Positions 14,934 to 23,671 of a DNA stretch of 64,000 bases are shown here, in pieces. The translations under genes were made by a program, and so were the position numbers. Each line of letters begins with the position of its first letter. Positions within the stretch are counted from its first letter, which is position 1. The notes under the pieces were generated by a model. The model ran no database searches. It worked only from the letters and a program-made list of their open reading frames with translations, and was not told the DNA's origin. Source of the stretch: Marinoscillum sp964351625 (lineage in GTDB: Bacteria; Bacteroidota; Bacteroidia; Cytophagales; Cyclobacteriaceae); contig CAYGOV010000003.1 in assembly GCA_964351625.1 (NCBI GenBank), forward strand, positions 62,001 to 126,000. The letters run 5' to 3'.

Positions 14934-15776
14934 TCATATCCTTTTATACATCTTCCTAAATTCCAGTGGAGTGTAGCCTTTGAACTTCTTGAACTGCTTA
15001 TAGAAAAAAGGGAGGCTTTCATATCCACATTGGTAGGCGATTTCTGTCATTTGTTTGTCGGTTTCCATGATCAGTCTGCTGGCTATATTCACCCGGAATT
15101 CGTTCAGAAATTCGAAGAAGGGTTTGTTCATGGTTTTGCTAAAAAACCGCGAGAAAGCCTGCTCACTCATGTGTAACAATTCCGCAATCTCAGCAAGTTT
15201 GATTTTCTCTTTGTAGTGATCCATTACAAACAGCTGAACGGACTCGAGCCTGTTGGTTGTTGTGCTGGTTTGATCATAGGAATAGGACGCCCCGGCTATC
15301 CATTCGTATTGGGCGTGTTGGGCAACAAAATCAAGCAACTCAATAAATGCAAGGTATTGCTTAATGGTTTTAGTTTTAACTACCCGATGCATGATGTTTG
15401 AAATCTCATGCACCAAATCAGGCTTGATATAAAGGCCTCTTTGCGACTTGCTCATCAGTTGATTGATCCTTTCGAAAACAGGCAAATCACTGATTGTTTC
15501 CTTTCGCCATTGAATCACCAGCGACCGGCTTTTGCCCGCATATTCCTCACCGTTTTTCCAGCAATGTGGCAAATTGCTTCCCAACATAACCAGATCGCCC
15601 TGATTGAAGTCCGAGATGTTATTGCCCACATACCGGATACCCGATCCCTCCAGTATCAAGGTGAGCTCATACTCCGGGTGAAAATGCCAGGGAGCTTCAA
15701 AATGGTCTTTCGAATATATAAAAGCATGGATGGCTTCCTGCTCCTCAAGGGCGATTTTTTCCAGGATGGCCTTCAT
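14934..15776 (-). CDS. AraC-family transcriptional regulator
   Basis: 280 residues. The N-terminal part is a cupin-type ligand domain (HFHPEYELTLILEGSGIRYVG, NLPHCW; about residues 25-90), and the C-terminal 100 residues hold the double helix-turn-helix of AraC proteins (KLAEIAELLHMSEQAFSRFF and MTEIAYQCGYESLPFFYKQF, FKGYTPLEFRK). It lies between the P450 operon (same strand, downstream by gene order 14740) and the divergent dehydrogenase operon, with 189 bases to the latter. It probably senses a sugar or derivative and controls one or both units. Confidence 0.92.
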   Translation of the reverse strand: MKAILEKIALEEQEAIHAFIYSKDHFEAPWHFHPEYELTLILEGSGIRYVGNNISDFNQGDLVMLGSNLPHCWKNGEEYAGKSRSLVIQWRKETISDLPVFERINQLMSKSQRGLYIKPDLVHEISNIMHRVVKTKTIKQYLAFIELLDFVAQHAQYEWIAGASYSYDQTSTTTNRLESVQLFVMDHYKEKIKLAEIAELLHMSEQAFSRFFSKTMNKPFFEFLNEFRVNIASRLIMETDKQMTEIAYQCGYESLPFFYKQFKKFKGYTPLEFRKMYKRI

Positions 15777-15965
15777 GGTACTATTCTATTTAATGTGTGA
15801 TTCGGAGCAATACCGCATAATGAGACACAAAATAACATATTTTATTATCAAAATAGGTAAACACCAAGAGAAGAGAAGGCAACAATTTTGTAAGCTGTGA
15901 GGATTGTGTACGCATGTTTGTGGAGCGATCACGCAGAAACGTAGTTCGAGCAATTGAAAGAGAAT
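15777..15965. promoter_or_regulatory. Divergent control region of araC-type gene and C1 operon
   Basis: 189 bases between two gene starts facing away from each other. It must hold both promoters. It is A+T-rich near the regulator (CACAAAATAACATATTTTATTATC) and no clear TAnnTTTG box or operator repeat could be fixed by eye. Confidence 0.5.
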
Positions 15966-17081
15966 ATGAGCATAAAAGCCAAAGCAGCAATAGCCACAGG
16001 AGATGGGAAGTTTAGCATTGATACGATCACTGTTGGAGATCCTCAGCCGGATGAAGTATTGGTGCAAGTCAAAGCCGCAGGACTCTGCCACACCGATCAC
16101 GATTCATTGAACTGGGGTAAGCCTATCGTTTTGGGTCATGAAGGAGCCGGCGTGGTGACGGCCATTGGTTCGGAAGTAAGTAAAGTAGCTATCGGCGATA
16201 AAGTTATTCTCAACTGGGCTACTCCTTGTATGAAATGCTTTCAATGCCAGGAGGGCAATCAGCACATTTGTGAAAACAACTCACCAGTCACGGCGGGAAG
16301 AAATGGCTTCACACCCGGTCATGCGCATCTGGAAGGAACCAAATGGAATGGCAAGTCGATCGAAAGATCCTTTAATATCGGGACGCTTGCGGAATATACC
16401 CTAGTAAAAGAATCAGCCTGTGTGAAAATGGAAATGGATATGCCCATGCCTTCGGCTAGCATTGTGAGCTGCGGCGTAATGACCGGTTATGGTTCTGTTG
16501 TGAATTCTGCTCAATTAAAAGCAGGTAGTTCTGCTGTGGTTTTGGGTACAGGAGGAGTAGGGCTCAATGTAATTCAAGGCTGCCGTATTTCAGGCGCAGC
16601 GAAAATCATTGCCATCGACATCAATCCCGAGCGATTGGAAATGGCCAAAAAATTTGGCGCCACACACACGATTTTTGCCGACAAAGCCGATAAAGGCTTG
16701 ATGCAGGCTTCAGAAAAAGTGAAAGCCATGACAGGTGGACGTGGAGCAGATTACGCTTTTGAGTGCACGGCCATCCCCGCTTTGGGCGCTGCACCCCTTG
16801 CAATGATTCGAAACGCTGGAACAGCTGTTCAGGTCAGTGGGATAGAAGAGGAGATTACCATCGATATGCGATTGTTTGAATGGGACAAGATTTACATCAA
16901 TCCACTTTACGGAAAATGCCGTCCCGAAATTGATTTCCCGAAATTGGAGCAACTTTACCATAAGGGCGACCTGATGCTGAATGAAATGATTACTAGAACG
17001 TATCCACTTGATCAGCTACAGCAAGCATTCGAGGATATGCTGGCAGGTAGAAATGCCAAGGGTGTAATTGTGTTTGACTAA
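15966..17081 (+). CDS. Zinc-dependent alcohol dehydrogenase, class III-like (formaldehyde oxidation)
   Basis: 371 residues from the ATG at 15966 (a TTG at 15954 would add four). Catalytic zinc ligands C41, H58-E59 and C168 are present, the structural zinc site is complete (C88, C91, C94, C102 in CMKCFQCQEGNQHIC), and GTGGVG near 197 binds NAD. The all-cysteine lobe and GHEGAGVV are as in S-(hydroxymethyl)thiol dehydrogenases. Expected role: oxidise the formaldehyde-thiol adduct released by P450 demethylation. Bacteroidota generally lack glutathione, so the thiol partner may be another one. It overlaps the esterase gene (TAATG at 17079-17083). Confidence 0.9.
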   Translation: MSIKAKAAIATGDGKFSIDTITVGDPQPDEVLVQVKAAGLCHTDHDSLNWGKPIVLGHEGAGVVTAIGSEVSKVAIGDKVILNWATPCMKCFQCQEGNQHICENNSPVTAGRNGFTPGHAHLEGTKWNGKSIERSFNIGTLAEYTLVKESACVKMEMDMPMPSASIVSCGVMTGYGSVVNSAQLKAGSSAVVLGTGGVGLNVIQGCRISGAAKIIAIDINPERLEMAKKFGATHTIFADKADKGLMQASEKVKAMTGGRGADYAFECTAIPALGAAPLAMIRNAGTAVQVSGIEEEITIDMRLFEWDKIYINPLYGKCRPEIDFPKLEQLYHKGDLMLNEMITRTYPLDQLQQAFEDMLAGRNAKGVIVFD

Positions 17082-17887
17082 TGACGAAATCGAGATTTCA
17101 TACCACCGAACTTTCCAATCCGGCTTTCGAGATGGATGGATTGCGTTTTATCACCGTAAAAACGCCAAACCTCAAAGGTCGCGGTGATATCTGTGTTTAT
17201 GTGCCTAAAGGAGAAAAGACGAAAAATTTGCCAGTGGTGACTTTGCTGCACGGTGTATATGGTAGCGCCTGGGTTTGGGCGTTTCTTGGTAATGCCCACG
17301 GTATAACTCAAAAATTGATCGATGCGGGTAAGATTCGTCCGATGATTCTGGTCATGCCTTCAGATGGGCTTTGGGGTGATGGCTCGGGCTACATGGCTCA
17401 CGATGGATGTGATTTCGAAAAGTGGATTGCCGAGGATGTGCCGGCGACAGTTATGGAAAACATTCCTCAGGCAAGCGAAAAGTCAAAGCAATTCATCTCA
17501 GGTTTGTCCATGGGCGGTTTTGGAGCTTTGAAGATCGGTTCCAAGTACGCCAAGCAGTATGCTGGTATTTCGGCTCATAGTGCCATAACTGAGGTGAGTC
17601 AGATGAAATTGTTTGTAGAGGAGCCTTTGGAGGCGTATTCGCAAACTGATAAGGGCCATGAAAGTGTATTTACGGGTATTATAGAAAACAAAGCCATATT
17701 ACCTCCATTGAGATTTGATTGTGGTAATTCTGATGAGTTAATATCATATAATCGTAAACTTCATGAGGAACTTGAAAATGAAGGTATCAAGCATATATAT
17801 GAAGAATTTGAAGGTGGACACCAATGGGAGTATTGGCAAAAGCATTTGGATGACACCTTATTGTTTTTCAATGGATTTCTAGGATAG
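17081..17887 (+). CDS. Alpha/beta-hydrolase esterase, candidate S-formylthiol hydrolase
   Basis: 268 residues, cytoplasmic (no signal). The nucleophile elbow is GLSMGG (S143), the oxyanion region VTLLHGVYGSAW is near 53-64, an Asp lies in RFDCGNSDEL (about 210) and the catalytic His in EGGHQWEYW (about 246). Length and layout fit esterase-D/FrmB-like proteins (about 277 residues) that split S-formylglutathione. Start codon overlaps the dehydrogenase stop by one base, so both are made together. In this setting it would release formate. A general carboxylesterase role cannot be excluded. Confidence 0.82.
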   Translation: MTKSRFHTTELSNPAFEMDGLRFITVKTPNLKGRGDICVYVPKGEKTKNLPVVTLLHGVYGSAWVWAFLGNAHGITQKLIDAGKIRPMILVMPSDGLWGDGSGYMAHDGCDFEKWIAEDVPATVMENIPQASEKSKQFISGLSMGGFGALKIGSKYAKQYAGISAHSAITEVSQMKLFVEEPLEAYSQTDKGHESVFTGIIENKAILPPLRFDCGNSDELISYNRKLHEELENEGIKHIYEEFEGGHQWEYWQKHLDDTLLFFNGFLG

Positions 17888-17898
17888 AATTGCGATAG

Positions 17899-20196
17899 AT
17901 GAGTAAAGACTTCAAGCGAAAAATATCAATAACGGGACCGTTAGATTTTACCGGAATAAAGCTGACCGCACCCAAGGAATATGCGGCAGGTATCCCTGCG
18001 GTAAAAGTAGCCTTGGAGCATGCCTTGAAAGAGATGGGACTGAGACGCTCCATTACCACCTTGTCCAAACTAAATCAAGAGGAAGGAATAGACTGCCCAG
18101 GCTGCGCATGGCCTGATCCTAAAAAACGATCTTCATTCGGTGAGTTTTGTGAGAATGGGGTGAAAGCAGTCGCAGAAGAAGCAACCAACAGACGAGTAGA
18201 TACTGATTTTTTTACCCGTCATTCTGTTTCTGAAATTTCAACATGGTCTGACTATCAAATTGGTAAAAGTGGACGATTGACTCACCCAATGATTCTAAAG
18301 CCAGGTAGTGAATACTATCAACCCATTTCGTGGGGTGAGGCTTTCGATGTTATTGGAAAACAACTTCACTCACTTCCAGATCCCAATGAAGCAATTTTTT
18401 ATACTTCAGGGAGGTCCAGCAATGAAGCGGCTTTTCTTTATGGATTATTCATCAGAGCCTTCGGGACTAACAATATGCCCGATTGTTCTAACATGTGCCA
18501 TGAGTCCAGTGGGGTGGCTCTAGGTGAAACGCTCGGAATAGGGAAAGGATCTGTAACCTTAGAAGATTTTGAGGATGCCGAAGTTGTGATGGTGATTGGT
18601 CAAAATCCAGGAACTAATCACCCAAGAATGCTCTCAGCACTTCAAAAGTGTAAGGAAAATGGGGGCAAAGTCATTGCAGTGAATCCATTGGAGGAGGCTG
18701 GTTTGGTACGGTTTAAAAACCCTCAGGAAGTAAAAGGAGTACTGGGAGGAGGAGAAGCGTTAACGGACATTTTTCTTCAAGTGAAAATCAATCAGGACGT
18801 TGCTTTGCTAAAGCTTATAATCAAGAAATTGGTGGTAATAGACAAGGAAAAAGGGGGTGTTTTTGATCATGAATTTATCAAAACCAAAACCTCTGGATTT
18901 GCAGAGCTATTGTTGGATTTGGAAAAACATTCAGAAGAAGATTTACTCCAATTGTGTGGAGTTTCTGAATCTCAAATTAATAATGCAGTTCAGTTGCTTG
19001 CTGAAAAGCAGCTGATCATTATTTGCTGGGCGATGGGGCTCACTCAGCACAAAAATGGAGTAGACAATATCAAAGAATGCGTCAATCTGTTGTTGCTCAA
19101 AGGTAGCATTGGTAAGAAAGGAGCGGGCACATGTCCCGTCCGTGGACATAGCAATGTGCAGGGAGATAGGACAGTCGGTATTATGCATCATGTGTCCAAA
19201 CCATTAAATGAATCCTTCGAACGTGTATTCGGTTTCAATCCACCTGATAAGGAAGGACTAGATACAGTGCACAGTATTCAGGCAATGTATAAGGGGGAAG
19301 CTAAAGTCTTTATAGCATTGGGAGGAAATTTTGTTTCTGCTGCGTCCGATACTGAATACACTGCGCAGGCACTTCAAAACTGTGAATTGACTGTCTCAAT
19401 AAGTACTAAACTCAATCGAACCCATGTAGTACCGGGAAAGATAGCTCTGATTTTACCAACACTTGGCCGAACAGAAAAGGATTTAAAAGACGGTAAAGAA
19501 CGATTTGTGACTGTTGAAAATAGCATGGGGAGAGTCCACCAATCTCATGGACGGCTGGAGCCCGCTTCGCATAATTTGATGAGTGAAACTGAAATAGTTT
19601 CAAATATTGCCTCTGCTTTTTTTGGTGAAGAGACGGATATTCCTTGGGCTACTCTAGGTAAAGATTATGATATGATCAGAGCAAAAATATCTGAGATTTT
19701 TACCGGATTTGAGTACTATACCGAACGGTCAAAAAAGGCCGGATTTGATCTTCCAAATCATACCAGAACAGGTGACTTTTCTAAGCAACCAGGCGGCCGT
19801 GCCAAGTTAAGCGTGTGCCAATTGCCTAATCATCACCTGAGGAAAGATGAGTTTCTCCTTATGACTATTCGATCTCACGATCAGTTTAATACCACCATCT
19901 ATGGTTTGGATGACAGGTATCGCGGCATTTACAATGAAAGAAGGGTAATACTTATGAATCAAGAAGATACTGAACGTTTGGGGTTGAAGAAATTGGATCA
20001 GGTAGATCTTACCAGCCATTATGGAGGCATTGAAAGGCGTGCGAGAAATTTCCTTATCATTCCGTATAACATTCCTAAAGGTAATCTAGCTGCTTACTTT
20101 CCTGAAACAAATGTGTTGATACCGATTGATCAATTTGCTGATAAGAGCAATACGCCCATCAGTAAAAGTATTAAGGTACATATGAAGAGATCATGA
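17899..20196 (+). CDS. FdhF/YdeP-family molybdopterin oxidoreductase, candidate formate dehydrogenase
   Basis: 765 residues. The N-terminus has a CPGCAWPD motif (C66, C69) and FGEFCENG (C84) typical of the YdeP family, then the Mo-bis-MGD fold: FYTSGRSSNEAAF, DCSNMCHESSG (C196, C200 near the metal), VVMVIGQNPGTNHPRML, and a C-terminal MGD domain (LMTIRSHDQFNTTIYGLDDRY, then GNLAAYFPETNVL). It has no signal peptide. It lies 11 bases after the esterase, so it closes the route formaldehyde to formate to CO2. YdeP proteins are not well characterised; the formate substrate is inferred from context. Partner subunits are not visible. Confidence 0.85.
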   Translation: MSKDFKRKISITGPLDFTGIKLTAPKEYAAGIPAVKVALEHALKEMGLRRSITTLSKLNQEEGIDCPGCAWPDPKKRSSFGEFCENGVKAVAEEATNRRVDTDFFTRHSVSEISTWSDYQIGKSGRLTHPMILKPGSEYYQPISWGEAFDVIGKQLHSLPDPNEAIFYTSGRSSNEAAFLYGLFIRAFGTNNMPDCSNMCHESSGVALGETLGIGKGSVTLEDFEDAEVVMVIGQNPGTNHPRMLSALQKCKENGGKVIAVNPLEEAGLVRFKNPQEVKGVLGGGEALTDIFLQVKINQDVALLKLIIKKLVVIDKEKGGVFDHEFIKTKTSGFAELLLDLEKHSEEDLLQLCGVSESQINNAVQLLAEKQLIIICWAMGLTQHKNGVDNIKECVNLLLLKGSIGKKGAGTCPVRGHSNVQGDRTVGIMHHVSKPLNESFERVFGFNPPDKEGLDTVHSIQAMYKGEAKVFIALGGNFVSAASDTEYTAQALQNCELTVSISTKLNRTHVVPGKIALILPTLGRTEKDLKDGKERFVTVENSMGRVHQSHGRLEPASHNLMSETEIVSNIASAFFGEETDIPWATLGKDYDMIRAKISEIFTGFEYYTERSKKAGFDLPNHTRTGDFSKQPGGRAKLSVCQLPNHHLRKDEFLLMTIRSHDQFNTTIYGLDDRYRGIYNERRVILMNQEDTERLGLKKLDQVDLTSHYGGIERRARNFLIIPYNIPKGNLAAYFPETNVLIPIDQFADKSNTPISKSIKVHMKRS

Positions 20197-20373
20197 CCTG
20201 CATGTTTAATGCGTTACTTTTAGAGACTCACATTCATCACTAAATTTGAACATGAATTTTTTAATAAATCGATAATTGTCTATATCATGTCTATACTCCA
20301 TTTAATTAATTGATTTTTTTTCTGGCGTTCTTTGAAATCTATTTAAAAGCTTAGTCAAGTTTTAATACGAGTT

Positions 20374-22593
20374 ATGAAAAGATCGATACTTAGTCAAATC
20401 CTTGCTCTATTAATTACCACCATTCTAATTCAACAATCCGGAGCGCAGGTTTTGACATCACCTGAGACTGTGTATTTGACTTCACCTTTAATTATTTCTC
20501 ATAATATTTCATCTGGCGGATTTAAGATGATCTCCTTGGAAGCGAGTATTTCACAAGGTTATGCCAATCTGAGTATTTATTGGGGGGATCAGTTAATAGT
20601 TGACAATATTGATATACCTAATTCTGGTGATCACAGTTTAACGGCCTTGACATTCTTTTATACTAAAGGAAATTCCGAAATTAAATGTTATGCGAATGGC
20701 CAGGATATCACTTTGAAAAAACTGGATATCATAGATTTTTCGGGAAACCTGAGCATGCTATCATTCACCGATGTTACGGATGCATCTGGAATTTATGATG
20801 AACCAAGTCTTAAATATGGTGGCCCTTCCGTTGCAGATATTGACAATGACGGAGACTATGATCTAATCCTGAATAATCACAATGATTCCCCTAGTAAGCT
20901 TTTCTGGAACAACGGGGATGGCACGTTCACAAAAAATACGCATGACCTGTCACTATGGAATCGAATGGATTTGCATGGGTCTGCTCTAGGAGATTATGAC
21001 AATGATGGAGACATGGATATATTGATCGCCCTTGGAGGTGGAAATGGTACGAGCCCTCAACCTCCAGTGTTTTTTAAAAATAATAACAGTGTATTTGTGA
21101 GAAGTGATGAGAAAGTCGGAATGACATCAGGAGCTAGGGGAAGAGCAGGAAGATGGAGTGATATGGATCTTGATGGGGATTTGGATTTGATGCTCATCAA
21201 TGCTGCAGGGATCAATGATAGTGGAGGTTCTCAGCATATATTTTACAAAAACAAGGGAGACGGGACTTTCGAAACCATAAATATCGCAGGAATTGAGAAT
21301 CAAATGGCCGAACGGGTGATTTTGTCAGATTTCAATGGTGATCATATTGATGACGCAATATTGTTTTCTCCTATTTCCCTTTGGCAAGGAAATGGCGATT
21401 TCACATTTACCAATGTCACTAATCAATGGATTACAGGAGAAACAATAAATGATGTACAAGCGGTTTGCGATATCGATTATGATAATGATGGGGATTTAGA
21501 CTTTTATTTAGCCAGAGGACAGGCATATTTTGAAGTCGCCGAATACAACACTGTGGACTTTTTTCCTACAAAAGAACATGCAGATTTCAGGACATCTGGA
21601 AGCGCTGGTATTCAGGCCTTTGAAGTAGCGTCCGAAGGAGCTATTGTCATCTCTGGATTTGACAAAGTGCGACGAAGTACATATGATGGTGATTTTCCAT
21701 TCTTTCTTGGAAGCGCCAAGCATTTAAATATTTTAGAAGTCAATACAGGTATTCTTACAATTACACCTGAAATGGCCGAAGGTTGGCCTGAGAAACGAAC
21801 CGAAAACGGTATGTATGTAGGCTATGTTGGGAACGGGGTTTGGAAATTGGAATCGGTGCGCAACAATGATCTATTTTGGTCTATACATTATTCTTTAAAT
21901 GGCATAAGATCATTTACGGCTGATGGATGGACACCAATAAACAAGAACGAAGATGATATTTTCCTCAGGAATGATGGGAGCTTCTTTACAAATGTAACTG
22001 ATGAAGTGAATATCCCGAAAGGTGGAAATCATTGGGGTGTAACAAGAGGAGATTTTAACAATGATAGTTATGAAGACCTGTTTGTTTATCGTTTTGGATA
22101 TTTAAAGAACCGTGTATCGGATTGGCTGTTACTCAATGATGGAAATGGAAGATTCTTGGCTACTACGGCACACAATGCTGGTAATCCGGGGGATGATAAC
22201 CACGGTGATAGTGGTCAGGCATTTGACTATGATTTGGATGGAGATATTGATATCCTGAGTGGGGATGATGAATATGGAGAATGGCACCTTTATGCAAATG
22301 AATCTATTAATGGATTCAACTTTATCAAGGTAAATGTTGGTTATGCACCTAAATCAAATATTGACCCCATTGGTGCGGAAGTCATTGTGATTACACCGAA
22401 ACAGACTTTCAAGAAACGCGTGGGTTCCGCAGGTGAGGTGTTTTCTCAAAGCGTGTTGAGTATTGTTCATTTTGGTTTGGGAGATATTACCAAGGTCGAT
22501 ACCATCTATGTGAGATACAGAAATGGTGAAACTATTATAATAAAAGATCCAGAGTTGAATACTATCAATAATCCGGATTCAACAATTAAATAG
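20374..22593 (+). CDS. Exported FG-GAP/VCBS repeat protein with ASPIC/UnbV end
   Basis: 739 residues with a signal peptide (MKRSILSQILALLITTILIQQSGAQ). After a beta-rich N-domain come at least seven calcium-loop repeats of the type DxDxDGDxDL (for example DIDNDGDYDLIL, DYDNDGDMDILI, DMDLDGDLDLML, DYDLDGDIDILS), which form beta-propeller blades, and a C-terminal ASPIC/UnbV domain (GAEVIVITPKQTFKKRVGSAG ... HFGLG). Such proteins are extracellular and may bind or modify glycans; no catalytic residues are recognised. It stands alone on the plus strand, 177 bases after the formate dehydrogenase gene, with its own leader. Confidence 0.88.
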   Translation: MKRSILSQILALLITTILIQQSGAQVLTSPETVYLTSPLIISHNISSGGFKMISLEASISQGYANLSIYWGDQLIVDNIDIPNSGDHSLTALTFFYTKGNSEIKCYANGQDITLKKLDIIDFSGNLSMLSFTDVTDASGIYDEPSLKYGGPSVADIDNDGDYDLILNNHNDSPSKLFWNNGDGTFTKNTHDLSLWNRMDLHGSALGDYDNDGDMDILIALGGGNGTSPQPPVFFKNNNSVFVRSDEKVGMTSGARGRAGRWSDMDLDGDLDLMLINAAGINDSGGSQHIFYKNKGDGTFETINIAGIENQMAERVILSDFNGDHIDDAILFSPISLWQGNGDFTFTNVTNQWITGETINDVQAVCDIDYDNDGDLDFYLARGQAYFEVAEYNTVDFFPTKEHADFRTSGSAGIQAFEVASEGAIVISGFDKVRRSTYDGDFPFFLGSAKHLNILEVNTGILTITPEMAEGWPEKRTENGMYVGYVGNGVWKLESVRNNDLFWSIHYSLNGIRSFTADGWTPINKNEDDIFLRNDGSFFTNVTDEVNIPKGGNHWGVTRGDFNNDSYEDLFVYRFGYLKNRVSDWLLLNDGNGRFLATTAHNAGNPGDDNHGDSGQAFDYDLDGDIDILSGDDEYGEWHLYANESINGFNFIKVNVGYAPKSNIDPIGAEVIVITPKQTFKKRVGSAGEVFSQSVLSIVHFGLGDITKVDTIYVRYRNGETIIIKDPELNTINNPDSTIK

Positions 22594-22789
22594 TATTTTT
22601 ATTAGTGTATCTTGGTTCTAGTTTCAGTCTTACTTTGCAGACTCGACTCTTTGGAATTTATCTACCGAAATCGGCCAATGCAGACTCTCTACACGGAAAT
22701 TTATAGAAATTATAAAAGTCGAAAGCTTTTTTATTGAACGTGAGTCATTAGTTGACTAAGATTTAAATCAATTCAATGAATTTAAGTAA

Positions 22790-23542
22790 CTAAGCTATCA
22801 GTATATTATTAATCTGTATAGCGGTTTTTTTAATCTCATTGATGAATGAATCGCCATCATTAGTCTCCTTCGAGATTTTACTTAAGCTGGAGATGGCAAG
22901 TGAGCAAAATACACCGGTTTCAATGGATCCAATTGGTACCGCAATGTCGGTGACTCCTGCCGTAATATCACTCAATGCTAATTCGTATTTTTTTTCGCGA
23001 ATATCTTGTAACCGGTTTTTAAATTCTTCTTTTTCCTTCGTTGATAGGTTTTGAAAGTCCTTATTTTCTATGAGCAATTGTTGCTGTCTATTTTCATCAG
23101 AAAACGCTAAAAGAACTCTTCCAGAGGTGGTTTTAATTAGGGGAAACAAACTGCCTTCTTCTATTGAAAGCGTAACAGGTCCAGGGCTTCTGGTTTGTGA
23201 TACAACCATTAATTGGCCATGATACAAGATGCTCATATGACAAGACTGTTTGGTTTTGTTGGACAATTGTTCCATAAATGGTTTGGCTATTTTTAGTAAA
23301 CCATCAATAGGACTATGTCGGTGTGAAAGTTGGTAAAGTTTAAGGGATAATGAGTATTGGCCGGTAGATGATTTAAGTAAGTATCCGCGCTGTTCGAGAC
23401 AGATAAGCATTCGGTATAGTTCATTCTGAGATTTACCAATCCCTAGGGATATTTCAGTCTGAGATTGTGGTATGGCCACATTGGACAAATACTCCAAAAT
23501 GTCCAATCCCTTGTCTAATGCAGGCGCTAGGTACTTGCTCAT
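22790..23542 (-). CDS. IclR-family transcriptional regulator
   Basis: 250 residues from the ATG at 23542 (a TTG at 23554 would add four). N-terminal winged helix: ALDKGLDILEYLSN, SQTEISLGIGKSQNELYRMLICLEQRGYL; C-terminal effector domain with HMSILYHGQLMVVSQT and TTSGRVLLAF, ITAGVTDIAVPI. IclR proteins usually repress or activate a neighbouring catabolic operon in response to a small acid. It is divergent from the GH2-CoA operon, and a near-perfect palindrome (23623-23655) lies between the two starts as its likely operator. Confidence 0.93.
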   Translation of the reverse strand: MSKYLAPALDKGLDILEYLSNVAIPQSQTEISLGIGKSQNELYRMLICLEQRGYLLKSSTGQYSLSLKLYQLSHRHSPIDGLLKIAKPFMEQLSNKTKQSCHMSILYHGQLMVVSQTRSPGPVTLSIEEGSLFPLIKTTSGRVLLAFSDENRQQQLLIENKDFQNLSTKEKEEFKNRLQDIREKKYELALSDITAGVTDIAVPIGSIETGVFCSLAISSLSKISKETNDGDSFINEIKKTAIQINNILIA

Positions 23543-23622
23543 AGTTTTTGTCAATTTAATAGCAAAATTAGTTATTCAATACCATCCGTATTTCGAATTC
23601 AGTTGTTTTAAGGATTTATAAC

Positions 23623-23655
23623 ATTCAAATATAAATATTATATTTACATTTGAAT
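23623..23655. promoter_or_regulatory. Palindromic operator between iclR-type gene and the GH2-CoA operon
   Basis: Two 15-bp arms (23623-23637 and 23641-23655) around TTA match at 14 of 15 positions; each half reads ATTCAAAT(A/G)TAAATA. The right arm contains TACATTTG (23645-23652), a fit to the TAnnTTTG -7 box, which would place the start of transcription a few bases upstream of the GH2 ATG at 23672. Binding by the adjacent IclR protein would therefore block or gate that promoter. Confidence 0.75.
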
Positions 23656-23671
23656 AAAACACATTTATACG

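Noticed and set aside
20780..22290. Periodic GATAATGATGGAGAT-like words resembling a repeat array
   Set aside because: They encode FG-GAP calcium loops; spacing and flanks vary, so no CRISPR or satellite.
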